Source of the DNA: Bacteroidota bacterium
GTDB taxonomy: Bacteria; Bacteroidota; Ignavibacteria; Kryptoniales; JAKASW01
Length of the DNA: 64,000 bases
NCBI GenBank assembly: GCA_021789975.1
Contig: JAJYIT010000006.1
Span: 99,515 to 163,514, forward strand
Direction of reading: 5' to 3'
Under the pieces are notes generated by a model. The model was not told where the DNA came from, searched no databases, and saw only the letters and a program-made list of their open reading frames with translations. This document shows, in pieces, positions 9,058-20,128 of the stretch. The position numbers and the translations under genes were made by a program. How positions within the stretch are numbered: the first letter of the stretch is position 1; each line of letters opens with the position of its first letter.

Positions 9058-11676
9058 ATGATCGGGGACACCATATTACATTACAGAATCATCGAGAAGC
9101 TCGGCGAAGGCGGTATGGGGGTTGTTTACAAAGCCGAGGATATCTCCCTCAAGCGGATAGTTGCGCTGAAGTTTCTTCCGCGCGGACTCAGCAGCGATAT
9201 CGAGTCCAGAAGTCGCTTTGTCCAGGAGGCGCAGGCCGCCTCTGCTCTTCAGGACAACAACATCTGCACGATCCATGATATCAGTAAGACTGACGATGAA
9301 GAGATGTTCATCGTGATGGACTGCTACGGGGGCGAATCCCTGAAGGAGAGAATATCTCGCGGACCGTTGAAGAACGACGATGCATTAGAGGTTGCCGTCC
9401 AGGTTGCCAAAGGACTATCTAAAGCCCACGAGAAAGGCATAATTCACCGGGATATCAAGCCGGGAAATATTTTCATAACAAACGATGGTGTGGTCAAGAT
9501 ACTCGACTTTGGCCTGGCAAAGGCATCAGGAAGGACACAGCTGACACAGGTCGGCTCGACTGTCGGTACATGCAACTACATGTCTCCCGAACAGGCAAGA
9601 GGGGACGAGGTCGATGGAAGAACAGATATCTGGTCGTTGGGAATCGTACTGTACGAGATGCTAACCGGTGTACCCCCATTCAAATCCGATTACGATCAGG
9701 ATGTCACCTACTCGATAGAGAACCGGGAGCCGGACTTGGCAAGAATTCCTGCGGAGCTGCTTCCGATTTTGCAGAAGGCCCTTGCAAAGTCGCCCGCTGA
9801 TCGATATCAAAAGATCGAAGAGATGTTGTCGGACATCGACCGCGCACGAAACAGAGTTGTCGGCGGAAAAGGTTTTTACCCCAGCGGGCACAGGGTTCGC
9901 CGGATGAAATTGCGCACGAAGCTTTCCTTCACTGCCAGCCTTGTCGCTCTACTGGCGTTCGCCGCCGTCTATTATTTCAGAGTTGTCGTCAAACTGGATA
10001 CTCCGAACGCTGCCGCGACCAATAGTATGAAAATGATCGTGGTCCTTCCGTTTGAAAACCTCGGTTCTCCTGACGACGATTATTTCGCCGAAGGGATGAG
10101 AGATGAAATTTCAAACAGGCTTTCCGCACTGGGTTCAATGGGAGTAATCTCGAGGGGCAGCGCGGAGAAATGTGCGCACACGAAGAAGACCGCGAGGGAA
10201 ATCGGGAGGGAGCTGGGCGTCGATTATATACTCGAAGGAACCATTCAGTGGGCAAGAGGAAAAAGCAAAGAGAGTCGCGTAAGAATCTTTCCACAACCGG
10301 TACGGGTGTCGGATGACATAAATATCTGGTCGGACTCATACGACCGGGTGATAAACGACGTATTCCAGGTGCAGGGCGAGATAGCTCAGAACGTTGTCAG
10401 CAAACTTGGGATCAAATTAGTGCCGGGTGAACAGGTTGCCGGACCACCGCCCACTAACAACCTGGACGCGTATGACTATTATCTTAAGGCTCTGAAATTT
10501 CATTACGGCCCGTCCACAGGATCTAACATAAAGACCGCTGTGAAGCTGTACCAGCAAGCGATTGCCCTGGATTCGAACTTCGCCGCCGCGCACGCTCAGC
10601 TTTCAATTGCGTACAACGGATTGTTTTTCTGGTGGTGGGACAGGGACAGCTTGAATCTCAAGAAAGCTGCCCGGCATTTAAGCAAGGCAGAGCGGATTGA
10701 TCCGAACATTGCGGAAGTACACCTGGCGAAGTTCTATTACTACGCCAGGTTCACGAGCGACACGGAAAAAATATTTCAGGAATTGAAAAACACACTTGAG
10801 ATCCAACCCAACAACGCCGAGGCGAACATAGAGATCGCCTATTACTACCGAGACAGGGGACAGGTTGAACTTGCACGGAAGAGTGAATCCAAAGCCGTTC
10901 AGTTAGATCCGTTGAATGCCCGTTATCCATCGATGCTCGGTGGACAATGCAATTCCAGAAGAGAATACAAGGACGCGGAACAATACTTCAAACGAGCGAT
11001 TGAGCTGAGTCCCGCCACTAGTGGTTACTATGTGGCTCTCGCTCAGAACTATGTGGACCTAAATGGCTCCACAAGACTCGCGTGGGAAGCCGTTAAGAAC
11101 ATAAAAGATGACGAGTACGAGGAGGACAATAGCAATATCTTTGTCTATTTGAGTGTGTTGGACCGGGACTTTGATAAAGCCATGTCGATATTGAAGTCAT
11201 CTCGGAGAGAATACAGGAACGTGGCGCAAGCTTATATGTCCAGTTTGCAGATGATCGCGCTCATATACAGATACCAGGGGAATTACGGACTTGCGAGGAA
11301 ATATTTCGATTCTTCAAAGGTGAAGATAGAAAAACTGATCGCCACTTCTCCAAAGGATTTTCGTCTCCCATTGTCACTGAGTATCAGTTATGCCGGCATT
11401 GGTGAGAAAGAGAGGGCTCTCGGTCAACTTGAAAAAGGGATAAAGCTGCTCGACTGGTATGAAGACAAAGCGTGGATCGACCATAATCGGAAAATATATC
11501 TGGCTCAAATATCTATCCTGGTCGGTGATCATGAAACCGCTTTGAAACAGATTGAGGCCTTGGTTTCAACGAAAGTGGCATTTTTCTCCGTCAACAGGAT
11601 GAAGCTTGATCCATTGTATGACCCGCTCCGGAATCTGCCGGAGTACAAGAAGATAATAAAGGAGAATTCGGGTTAG
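9058..11676 (+). CDS. Serine/threonine protein kinase with TolB-like domain and TPR repeats
   Basis: Starting at MIGDTILHYR this is 872 residues. The kinase domain covers about 9-280: glycine loop GEGGMGVVYK (16-25), ATP lysine K38, catalytic HRDIKPGN (130-137), DFG at 150-152, and SPEQARG in the activation segment. A membrane helix lies at about 300-320. The rest should be outside the cytoplasm: a TolB/FlgO-like domain (MIVVLPFENLG onward, about 342-450) and then tetratricopeptide repeats to the end. All kinase catalytic residues are present. This architecture is common in FCB and acidobacterial genomes and probably couples an envelope signal to phosphorylation. An upstream in-frame start at 8881 would add 59 residues of poor quality and was not used. 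Confidence 0.88.
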   Translation: MIGDTILHYRIIEKLGEGGMGVVYKAEDISLKRIVALKFLPRGLSSDIESRSRFVQEAQAASALQDNNICTIHDISKTDDEEMFIVMDCYGGESLKERISRGPLKNDDALEVAVQVAKGLSKAHEKGIIHRDIKPGNIFITNDGVVKILDFGLAKASGRTQLTQVGSTVGTCNYMSPEQARGDEVDGRTDIWSLGIVLYEMLTGVPPFKSDYDQDVTYSIENREPDLARIPAELLPILQKALAKSPADRYQKIEEMLSDIDRARNRVVGGKGFYPSGHRVRRMKLRTKLSFTASLVALLAFAAVYYFRVVVKLDTPNAAATNSMKMIVVLPFENLGSPDDDYFAEGMRDEISNRLSALGSMGVISRGSAEKCAHTKKTAREIGRELGVDYILEGTIQWARGKSKESRVRIFPQPVRVSDDINIWSDSYDRVINDVFQVQGEIAQNVVSKLGIKLVPGEQVAGPPPTNNLDAYDYYLKALKFHYGPSTGSNIKTAVKLYQQAIALDSNFAAAHAQLSIAYNGLFFWWWDRDSLNLKKAARHLSKAERIDPNIAEVHLAKFYYYARFTSDTEKIFQELKNTLEIQPNNAEANIEIAYYYRDRGQVELARKSESKAVQLDPLNARYPSMLGGQCNSRREYKDAEQYFKRAIELSPATSGYYVALAQNYVDLNGSTRLAWEAVKNIKDDEYEEDNSNIFVYLSVLDRDFDKAMSILKSSRREYRNVAQAYMSSLQMIALIYRYQGNYGLARKYFDSSKVKIEKLIATSPKDFRLPLSLSISYAGIGEKERALGQLEKGIKLLDWYEDKAWIDHNRKIYLAQISILVGDHETALKQIEALVSTKVAFFSVNRMKLDPLYDPLRNLPEYKKIIKENSG

Positions 11677-11709
11677 GAAATAGCTCAAAATCATAAAAAG
11701 GTAGCTGTC

Positions 11710-13020
11710 ATGGGAAAAGGGAGCATGGTACTTCTTGTTTGCATTATTGCCGGGCTGCAAGATACGCTTGCGCAATCGACCACAGCCAACCTGGAAGGCT
11801 GGATACTCGACGCGAAGAATCAGCCGGTCATTGAAGCAATTGTGCAGGTAAGTTCACCGGACCTTCAGGGAGTGCGTGGGACAATAACCGACGAACATGG
11901 TTACTTCCGAATCCCGGCATTGCCAGTAGGAATCTACTCCGCCGGTATAAGTCACGTATCATATCAGCAAGTTACCATCAAGGGCATCCGCCTGCGGCTC
12001 GGACAAACGATCACGGTCGGAGGAATCCATATGATGGAACAGGCAATAACGACAAACGAGGTGGTGGTATCGGGAAGCAAGCCTGCTATGGACGTACGGT
12101 CCTCCGCTGATGATCAGGTGTTAACCGCCAGCGAGTTCCGCCAGCTTCCTATTGAGCGTAATTATTTTCACATCGCGGAATTGCTGCCCAATGCAAACGC
12201 CAGCTACAAGAGCGATGGTGGTACAAACTTCGCTGGAGCAACAGGGGAGGAAAACAGGTACTTCATTGACAGATCCGAAGTGACAGGAGTTGAGATGGGG
12301 GTCCTGAGATATGATTTGCCATATAATTTTGTTAGAGAGGTTGAAATTCGAACCGGCGGGTACCAGGCTGAATATCAGAGTGCTTTAGGTGGAGTCGTAA
12401 ACACGATCACCTATTCCGGAAGCAACGAATTTCACTCCTCGATATTTGGTTTTTTAACCAACAACGATTTCAGCAAGGCACCAAGACTATCTGCCGGTCA
12501 ACCGCCAAAGGGGGATTACGGTAACTACGATATCGGCTTCGGACTGGGAGGCCCGATACTGAAAGACCGGCTTTGGTACTATGTCGCCTACGATCCGAGT
12601 GTTGTATTCGAAGATGTCTATGTGAATGGACCGGGGATGCAAAGCAGCTGATTGACATATCACAAGTTTGCCGGCAAACTCACCTGGGATGTCGATGAAA
12701 GGAACCTGTTGGCGTTGTCAGTGTTCGGTAATCCATATTCAGGCCGCCAGGTTGCACTTGGGAATATCGACCCTCAATTTAATGTGATGAATCCGGAAGC
12801 TGTCAACAGAAACGTGGCTTATTTAATTTCTGATGCCGCCGTCAGGGGAATCCATAACATCAGCGGCAACTTCATACTTGAGTCATCTCTTTCCATGAGC
12901 ATTATGAAAGTCAAGATAACCCCGACCTCGGCACAAGGAGCTGAGCCGACCTTCTTGGATTACACAAACGGAACCGCTTCAGGAGGACTGGGATTTACGG
13001 AATTGAATCCGTATCGCGAC
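11710..13020 (+). pseudogene. TonB-dependent receptor (Oar-like), 5' part only, with an in-frame stop
   Basis: The reading frame starts with a signal peptide (MGKGSMVLLVC...DTLAQ). It continues through a carboxypeptidase-regulatory-like beta-sandwich (residues about 27-110), a plug domain (about 120-230, with ENRYFIDRSEVTG) and the first barrel strands (TGGYQAEYQSALGGVVNTIT). A TGA stop at 12649-12651 interrupts it, but the same frame continues with TYHKFAGKLTWDVDERNLL. Near 13020 the receptor sequence ends and a different protein begins in another frame. A complete Oar-like receptor is about 1000 residues, so more than half the barrel is missing. It follows the kinase gene by 33 bases. Confidence 0.85.
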
Positions 13021-16000
13021 CGGCCAGACCAGCAAGAACCGCAAATCGAAGGTCCACGAAGTTCTTACGAATGGTGCTTATGCAGCTATGGATATCAACA
13101 ACATTTTCAATTACTACTCCAATGACGGCGATGGATCCTTCAATCCTTACAAAAGAAACACCGAGGGGTTTGAGTTTCCGATCGGGTCAAAGTACGGAAC
13201 CTGTATGCTTGAAGACGGCCTTGTTTGGACGGCTTTCAAGAACAATTCGCTCTGCAGCGGCGGTTCCACCTACACTCATGGCTTGCAGGCCGGGAAGATT
13301 CTTGTGAATGGTACATCATCGCATCCGCCAGTGGCAGATGACCCGGGTAACACCGCGAATAGGATCTATCGCGTTCGCCCGGACATGAGGCCAACATCCG
13401 ATTCCGGTAAGGTTGCTTCAGAAACGAAGGTCCTGAACCGTGCCGAAATGCCTTACTTTAACAGAAGCGGAATAAGCTCCAGAATGACCGTCAGCGAACT
13501 CTTGAACCAGTATTGGAGTGACTGGAACGAGTGGCCGGCGAATGAAGGCGCACCATTTACCGACGCGAGCGGAGTGGTCCATCCTAACGGAGGGAGTGGC
13601 TACAATCCTAGTACCTGTACTCCGGGGTTTCCGGGTACGGATCAAACCCAATGGTGTGTCATGAATGACATGGACACGTCGAGAACTCTGGGCCTCTACG
13701 CCTCTGACCCGATAGGGATCGAGGTTCAGCGCACGATCTGGGCGTACAACTGTGGGGGTGGATTGGGAAACACGATTTTCATCAGCTACCGCTTTATCAA
13801 TAAGAGTGGCGCGGAGTTGGACTCCATGTATGTCTCGCAATGGGCGGACCCCGATGTCGGCTATCCGGGAGATGACGCTGTCGGATGCGATACAACCTTG
13901 AACCTTGGGTACGCTTACAACGCTGTACCATATGACCAGTCCTACACGGGTGAATTAGATTCACCGCCGCCCGCAGTCGGCTTTGAACTCCTGCAGGGTC
14001 CTATCGTACCTGGAACGGCGAGCGATACTGCAACTTGGAATATGGGGAAGATCGCAGGAAAGAAAAATCTGCCGATGACATCGTATTTCTTTTCTTGCGG
14101 GGGGAGCTCCATATTCGCAGATCCGTATTTGTACACCCCCGATGGCACACTGCAATGGTACAATGTTATGAGAGGGTTGACGACAATCGATGGGTTACCA
14201 CTAACTGCATCGGTTACCGGTGGAAGCAAATACTGCTACGCGGGTGATCCGGTCACAAACACAGGTCAGACATTCATAGGATCGGGGACAGTCGCTGTTC
14301 CGGGAGACATTTGCGTGTACATAAACTCCGGCCCTTTTACCATGATGCCAGGAGATACGCAGCAAGTCGTGCTCGCTGCAATTGCAGGTATTGGAAAAGA
14401 CTACCTACAATCGATTTATGTTTTGAAGAAAAACAGTTACGATGCCGAAGTAGCTTTTCGTAATGCGCTCAATATGACAACTGTTCCTTCTCCGACCACC
14501 CCTGTCTCTTCAGCAAACAATGCCGGTGGCGCCATCTTAGTACAGTGGGGAAATGAGGCTGAGAGTTTTACTCAATCTAGATATTTGTTCGAAGGTTATA
14601 ATGTGTACCAACTATCTTCGCCGATAGCTTCAAAGGAAGGCTCCAGACTAATCGCTACCTTTGACAAGATCGACGGGGTAACATCTTTAGACGGTTATGA
14701 GCTTGATCCTGCGACCGGCAAGGTGGTACTGGAGTAGCAGCAATACGGCACCGACTCTGGACTGCAGTATCAGCTTGCGATAAGGAAGGACTACATTGAG
14801 AATGCCCCCTTAGTCAAAGGCAGGAAATATTACTATGCGGTCACAGCTTATGCTGCAAGTGCTGATCCCAACGCAGGCATTAACAACACCGAAAGTCGTA
14901 TCGTACCGGACACCGTGTCGTTCGGTTACGAGCTGCCCGGACCAAATTATGGAGATCGAATCTCTGCAACCCACATTGCGGGGACATCGGGCGGCAGCGT
15001 GAACGTCACAGTCATGGATCCTTCAAAGTTGACTGGCGATCAATATCGGTTGGTGTTTCATAGCGAAACTTACTCGCTTGGTTCAGATGGTGTATGGAAT
15101 GATATTACAGCTACCGGCAAGAACAAGAGGCTCCTCAAGGTGCAAGATTTGACGGGCTCGTCTTTATCTTCCACTGCAACCTGGAGTGAGGAGATCAAAG
15201 GTTACATTGACGTCCACACCGCTGTACATCTGGACTCACCCAACTACGATTACTGTGATGGGGTAAAGTTGACTTTTCCATCCGGCGTCATCATAGACAA
15301 AGCTTACGAGCCGATTAGTAACAAAAACGGATCGACCATCCCTTACTATATCGATAATGCAACCAATTCTATTTTCTTTGGCAATACCTCAGCCCTTTCC
15401 CCTGATACCACCGAGAGGACAGGCAACGGTGTCTTTGCAGGTGGTGAAGAAATTGTGGTGACTGTCCACCCCGCAACTTTGCCGATGCTAATCAATTACA
15501 CCATGTATGATGACAATTTTGGAGCGACGTATGTCGACCCCGGTCATGGATTTCCAACCGGAAAACTAGTCGATATATCCGGAGTTGTTACATTGTCGGG
15601 GGCCATCGCAAATAGGGTCGTGGTTCAGAAACAGTGGGATGTTGAAGATGTGACAAAAGGAAGTGTTGCTCTTAGTGATCAGACCGTAGTAGCTGGCCAG
15701 GATATCTATGCGCCAAATTATTATTTTGAGACTAACGGAATGCGCGGACCCGGCGGATCTTCCGGTAGCATGTTTGCAGACGTTGGCCCGACCGGAGATC
15801 AGGTATTCGACGGGATTAAAGTGGACGTCGACGGTACTTACAAAACTCCGACTACGATAGGCAAGATAGTCTACTTGAAGGAAGGGAGCGGGTCCGGTTA
15901 CAAAATCACAGACTTCACCGTGTTCGGATTTGCGGATGGCACTGCGGCCTCTTCTATGCCGTTATACGGGCTTAGCGGTGGTGTACCTCCGACTGTCATA

Positions 16001-16825
16001 GCAGATCTGCAACAGGGTTATTAGCTAAAGTGGACCGGTGTACTTGCTGACACTACCATAAACGGGAAGACGGTTGTTATCACAAAGTCTGGCGGTTCGA
16101 TTGCTACACTTTTTGGTGCAAGCAACTACTCTATCGCAGACCATCCGTTGAATCCCAATCCCGGGAGTAAGACTCCTTTCGCGATAAGAATACCTTTCGA
16201 GATCTGGAACATTGACAAAGGAGAGCAGGTAAACCTGCTTATCTACGATCAAAACACCGCTGCCATTAATCCGATGACGGCAAGCATCTTTCCAGTGTGG
16301 CGTACCAGCGACAGGATGTATGCCTGGGTGGTAAATACGAAATACACGCCAACTGTTTTGGACACCAAATGTACGGCCGTAGTTGACAGGTTAACCTGGA
16401 GCATAGTGTTCATGAAATCAATCTTTACGACCGGGGATGAAATAGAAATACTTTATAACAAGCCGATACAACTGGGGGTTGATGTGTATACCTTCACTGT
16501 TCCACAGGGAGTCAACGGCATATCGAACCAGAACAAGAAAGTGGTGAAGGAATTTTCTTTATCACAGAACTTCCCCAATCCATTTAACCCGAGGACGACG
16601 ATCAATTTCCAGTTACCGAAGAGCGGCCACGTTACGTTGCGGATTTATGACATTCTCGGCAGGGAAGTTGTAACTCTCATCGATGGAGAAAGACCTGCGC
16701 GTACGTATCAGGCAATCTTCGATGGTTCTCGCTTTGCGAGCGGAGTCTACTTCTATTGAGTTGATGCTGTTGGTGATAACGGGCAGAGATTCAGTTCCGT
16801 AAAGAAGCTGGTACTCGTGAAATAA
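13020..16825 (+). pseudogene. Large T9SS-secreted protein, broken by three in-frame stops
   Basis: One frame can be followed from about 13019 to the TAA at 16823-16825, with only TAG at 14735, TAG at 16022 and TGA at 16757 interrupting it. The protein of about 1260 codons has no start or signal peptide of its own. It ends in a type IX secretion sorting domain: FPNPFNPRTTINFQL, then YDILGREV, and SGVYFY, a stop, then VDAVGDNGQRFSSVKKLVLVK. The middle resembles surface proteins annotated only by that domain in Ignavibacteria. The absence of indels over 3.8 kb suggests recent inactivation or sequencing error. It appears fused to the truncated TonB receptor upstream. Confidence 0.85.
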
Positions 16826-16865
16826 CCCCGCGCTTGAGAATGGAGATCGTAGCCTATTGTGCAAC

Positions 16866-16917
16866 CCTGCGAAGGTTCTGGTTGAAGGTTTCTTGCCTTC
16901 GCTGCAACCTTCGCAGG
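16866..16917. terminator. Nested hairpin between convergent genes
   Basis: The arms CCTGCGAAGGTT (16866-16877) and AACCTTCGCAGG (16906-16917) are perfect complements. A second stem GAAGG/CCTTC lies inside the loop, and TTTCTTTT follows on the plus strand. It lies between the 3' ends of the broken T9SS gene and the RND permease, so it could stop transcription from both sides. Confidence 0.75.
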
Positions 16918-16928
16918 TTTCTTTTCCA

Positions 16929-19900
16929 TTATTTCCCCTCTGCAGCTTCGGGTTCCAGTCCCCCGAGACTCTTCGGAGATTTCTCCTTGCCAAAGGCCCG
17001 CTTCAATTTCAGCTGCACATTTTCAAGGAGGACATACATAACTGGGACAAGAACCAGCGTAAGAAACATCGAGCTTAACAACCCACCGATGATTGCCCAC
17101 GCCAAACCCGATTTAAATTCCGAGGCTGCATCATGGGACAAAGCGAGAGGTAACATGCCGAGTACCATTGCCGAAGTAGTCATAACTATCGGCCTGATCC
17201 TGCTTTCACCTGCTTCGATGAGCGCATCGAAAGTCGACAGGCCATCCTCCCGTTTCTTCTGATTTGTCCTGTCAACCAGCAGTATCGCGTTCTTTCCGAC
17301 AAGGCCGATGAGCATTATTACACCAAGAATCGTGAAAATGTTCAACGAATTCATCGTCAGGGCAAGCGTTAGAAATGCACCGACCATTGCTACAGGGATT
17401 GAAAAAAGGATTACGAATGGATCGATATATGAATCGTAAAGTGCAACCAGAACGAGATAAACGAATATTATAGCTGCAATGATTGCAATTCCGAGACTGC
17501 TGAAAGCGTCTGACTGCTGCTTAAGATCCCCCCAATATGTTATGTCTACACCAGGTGGCAGATGTTTCTTGGCCATTGCATCTCTTATCTCCTGTCCGAC
17601 GGTTCCCACCGGGCGTCCGATTACTTGGGAATACACCGTTACCGAACTGATGCGGTCGAAGCGTTGTAACACCGAAGGCCCTGAAGATTGGTACACGCTA
17701 GCAAACTGTTGCAGCTGGATCTTCTGTCCTTTGTTGTTGATAAACGTCATCCGCTTGAGGTCGGAAATCTTCGACCGATCGAACTTATCAAGAGATACGA
17801 GAATATCGTAGTCATCCTCACCCTGGGTAAATTTCGCATCGTCATTTCCCTGCATGGCCACCTGGAGGGTTGCACCGACGTCCGCAATCGAAAGTCCGAA
17901 GGCGGCAAGCTTCTGACGATCTATCGTTACACGCATTTCCGGATTTGCAAGACTGGTTGAAAGCCGAACGTCTGACGTTCCCGGAATAGATTTTACTACA
18001 TCTTCAAGAACCTGAGCAGAGTTGAGAACATCGGCACGGCTTGGTCCGCTGACGATCAGTTGTATCGGGCTTGAGTTCGCCGTCCCAAACAACCCGATTG
18101 GATTCACCCGCACTCGAACGCCTGGAATCTGCTCTGCAAACTCCTTTATCCTCTCGCCAACTCTCTCGGTGGAAAGCTTTCTTTGTCCTTCGGGCACGAG
18201 GTCCACGTCTAGTTCTGAATTGTGGTTTGATGAGAGTCCGATAAAACCTTCGTTCGAGACTCCCACTTCGACAAAATCCTTTTTGACCTCCGGAAGGGAG
18301 TTCACATAGTTTTCAACTTTCCTGGTCACAAGATTGGTTTGTTGGACGGTGTAATCCGGCGGCATATCCAGGATGACTGCAAATTTGCCCATGTCTGTCT
18401 GGGGAATGAATTCTGCGCCGATGAATCCGAGAGGTGCGAGTGCCAGTGAAGCGAAGAACAGGACCGCGGAAAGCGCGACCACTTTCCATCTATTGTGGAG
18501 GCTCCATTTTAGCAAGCTTATGTAATGGCTTATCAGAGAGCGAAAATAGTTCTCAAAGCCTGAAGTGAACCGGCCAATCAGCGTACCTTCAGTCATTTTC
18601 TCAAGTCTGCTGATTCTAGAAGCGAGAAGGGGGGTGACGGTGAATGAGACAAATAGACTCATCAGCGTGGAAATGACCACCACCAAGGCGAATTCGCGCA
18701 CGATATTGCCGACCAGACCGCCGGTGAGCGCAAGCGGCACGTATATTACCACGTCAACCATGGTTATCGACAGTGCGGCAAACCCGATTTCGTTTCTGCC
18801 TTTCACTGCTGCCGTATTCGGCCCCTCTCCTCTTTCAAGATGATGATGTATGTTCTCAATTACCACTATTGAGTCATCGACGAGTATACCCACGACTAAC
18901 GACAAGCCCAGCAGGGTCATCAAGTTTAGGCTGAAACCTAATGCATACATCACGATGAAAGTTGAAAAAATTGAAGCGGGAATTGCGAGCATTACGATGA
19001 ATGAATTCCGGATACTGTGAAGAAATAACAGCATGACGATTGCCACCAGGACCACGGCAAGCAGAAGATCGAACTTAACACCGTTCGCTGCTTCCATTGT
19101 AAACCTGGAACCATCATCCGCAATGTTGAACTTGATATTCTCGGTCTTGTACTCGTTCTGAATCTTCGTGAGCTCTTGCCGGACCAGCTTACTTACGTTC
19201 ACCTCGTTTGCATCGGTTTGTTTCTGCACCAGTATGCCTATTGAAGTGACGCCGTTGATTCGGGTGATGGTCTTGTACTCCTTGTGTCCATCCTCCACTT
19301 CGGCGACATCCGACAGGCGTACTTCGCCGCCGTCAGGGGATCGCTTAAGGATCAAGTTTCGAATCGTGTTTATCGAGGTGAATTTGCCAGCGACTCGTAC
19401 GACAAGCTGGCTGCGATTGCTCTGTATCTTGCCCGTGGGAAAATCAACATTGGATGTTTTGATTGCGTTCAAAACTTGAAGGACAGATATTCCGTAGGCG
19501 TTCAGCTTCGCCTCCTGAAGGTTCACTCTGATTTCCCGCTGAATGCCTCCGACTAATGTTACTAACCCGACGCCGGGCACTTCAGACAGTTGCGGCCGAA
19601 TTCGATCCACCACAAACTGGTACAACTCTCTGGAGGGAAGGTTACTTGTAACCCCGAGCCTCAGAACCGGAATCGCCTGGAGATCGATTTTCGATACTGA
19701 CGGCGTCTTGACGCCAACCGGGAAAGTTCCGAGAATTTGGTTAATCTCTTGTTGCGCCTGCTGGATTTCCGTACTTATGTCCGCGTCTTGATCAAATTGC
19801 ACGATAACGAATGAGACACCTTCGCTGGAAGTGGAGGATATGCTGTTGATCTTGTCGAGTGACGACAGGGCATCCTCCATAGGCTTCGTGACTGAAGTCT

Positions 19901-20078
19901 CCACTTCATCGGGCGATGCACCGGGATAAACTGTGGTCACCGTGAGCACAGGGGGAGTAATTTTTGGTATGAGCTCGTAGTTCATGTTGAGCAGGCTGTA
20001 GACTCCGAGTAGTGCCAGAGCTCCGAAGACAACCACTACGAGTGTTGGCCGTTTTATCGCTAATTCTGTGATAGTCAT
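16929..20078 (-). CDS. RND efflux transporter permease (AcrB/HAE1 family)
   Basis: The 1049-residue inner-membrane pump has the RND layout: an N-terminal helix (about 12-30), a large periplasmic loop, six helices (about 335-545), a second large loop, and six more helices. The proton-relay aspartates are D401 and D402 (GILVDDSIVVIENI). The matching Lys lies in the LVGKNAILLVDRTNQ segment of the second half. FIGAEFIPQTD and TVYPGASPDEVE are family signatures. It follows its adaptor gene by 50 bases on the same strand. It should export drugs or lipophilic compounds using the proton gradient. No outer-membrane factor gene is present nearby. Confidence 0.95.
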   Translation of the reverse strand: MTITELAIKRPTLVVVVFGALALLGVYSLLNMNYELIPKITPPVLTVTTVYPGASPDEVETSVTKPMEDALSSLDKINSISSTSSEGVSFVIVQFDQDADISTEIQQAQQEINQILGTFPVGVKTPSVSKIDLQAIPVLRLGVTSNLPSRELYQFVVDRIRPQLSEVPGVGLVTLVGGIQREIRVNLQEAKLNAYGISVLQVLNAIKTSNVDFPTGKIQSNRSQLVVRVAGKFTSINTIRNLILKRSPDGGEVRLSDVAEVEDGHKEYKTITRINGVTSIGILVQKQTDANEVNVSKLVRQELTKIQNEYKTENIKFNIADDGSRFTMEAANGVKFDLLLAVVLVAIVMLLFLHSIRNSFIVMLAIPASIFSTFIVMYALGFSLNLMTLLGLSLVVGILVDDSIVVIENIHHHLERGEGPNTAAVKGRNEIGFAALSITMVDVVIYVPLALTGGLVGNIVREFALVVVISTLMSLFVSFTVTPLLASRISRLEKMTEGTLIGRFTSGFENYFRSLISHYISLLKWSLHNRWKVVALSAVLFFASLALAPLGFIGAEFIPQTDMGKFAVILDMPPDYTVQQTNLVTRKVENYVNSLPEVKKDFVEVGVSNEGFIGLSSNHNSELDVDLVPEGQRKLSTERVGERIKEFAEQIPGVRVRVNPIGLFGTANSSPIQLIVSGPSRADVLNSAQVLEDVVKSIPGTSDVRLSTSLANPEMRVTIDRQKLAAFGLSIADVGATLQVAMQGNDDAKFTQGEDDYDILVSLDKFDRSKISDLKRMTFINNKGQKIQLQQFASVYQSSGPSVLQRFDRISSVTVYSQVIGRPVGTVGQEIRDAMAKKHLPPGVDITYWGDLKQQSDAFSSLGIAIIAAIIFVYLVLVALYDSYIDPFVILFSIPVAMVGAFLTLALTMNSLNIFTILGVIMLIGLVGKNAILLVDRTNQKKREDGLSTFDALIEAGESRIRPIVMTTSAMVLGMLPLALSHDAASEFKSGLAWAIIGGLLSSMFLTLVLVPVMYVLLENVQLKLKRAFGKEKSPKSLGGLEPEAAEGK

Positions 20079-20128
20079 TGTAATTGGTCCTTGTCAGCTT
20101 TCCTTTCCGCTCACATCGCGGGCGTAGA

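Noticed and set aside
8826..9074. Cys-rich minus-strand frame overlapping the kinase start
   Set aside because: It looks like zinc-ribbon spacing (CEDCRACPGC) but overlaps the kinase start and its spacer with no RBS. Most likely a shadow.
12649..16759. Stop-codon recoding of TGA or TAG as the explanation of the broken frames
   Set aside because: Intact genes of the window end normally with TGA, TAG and TAA, so global recoding is excluded. Local read-through cannot be excluded but has no supporting signal.
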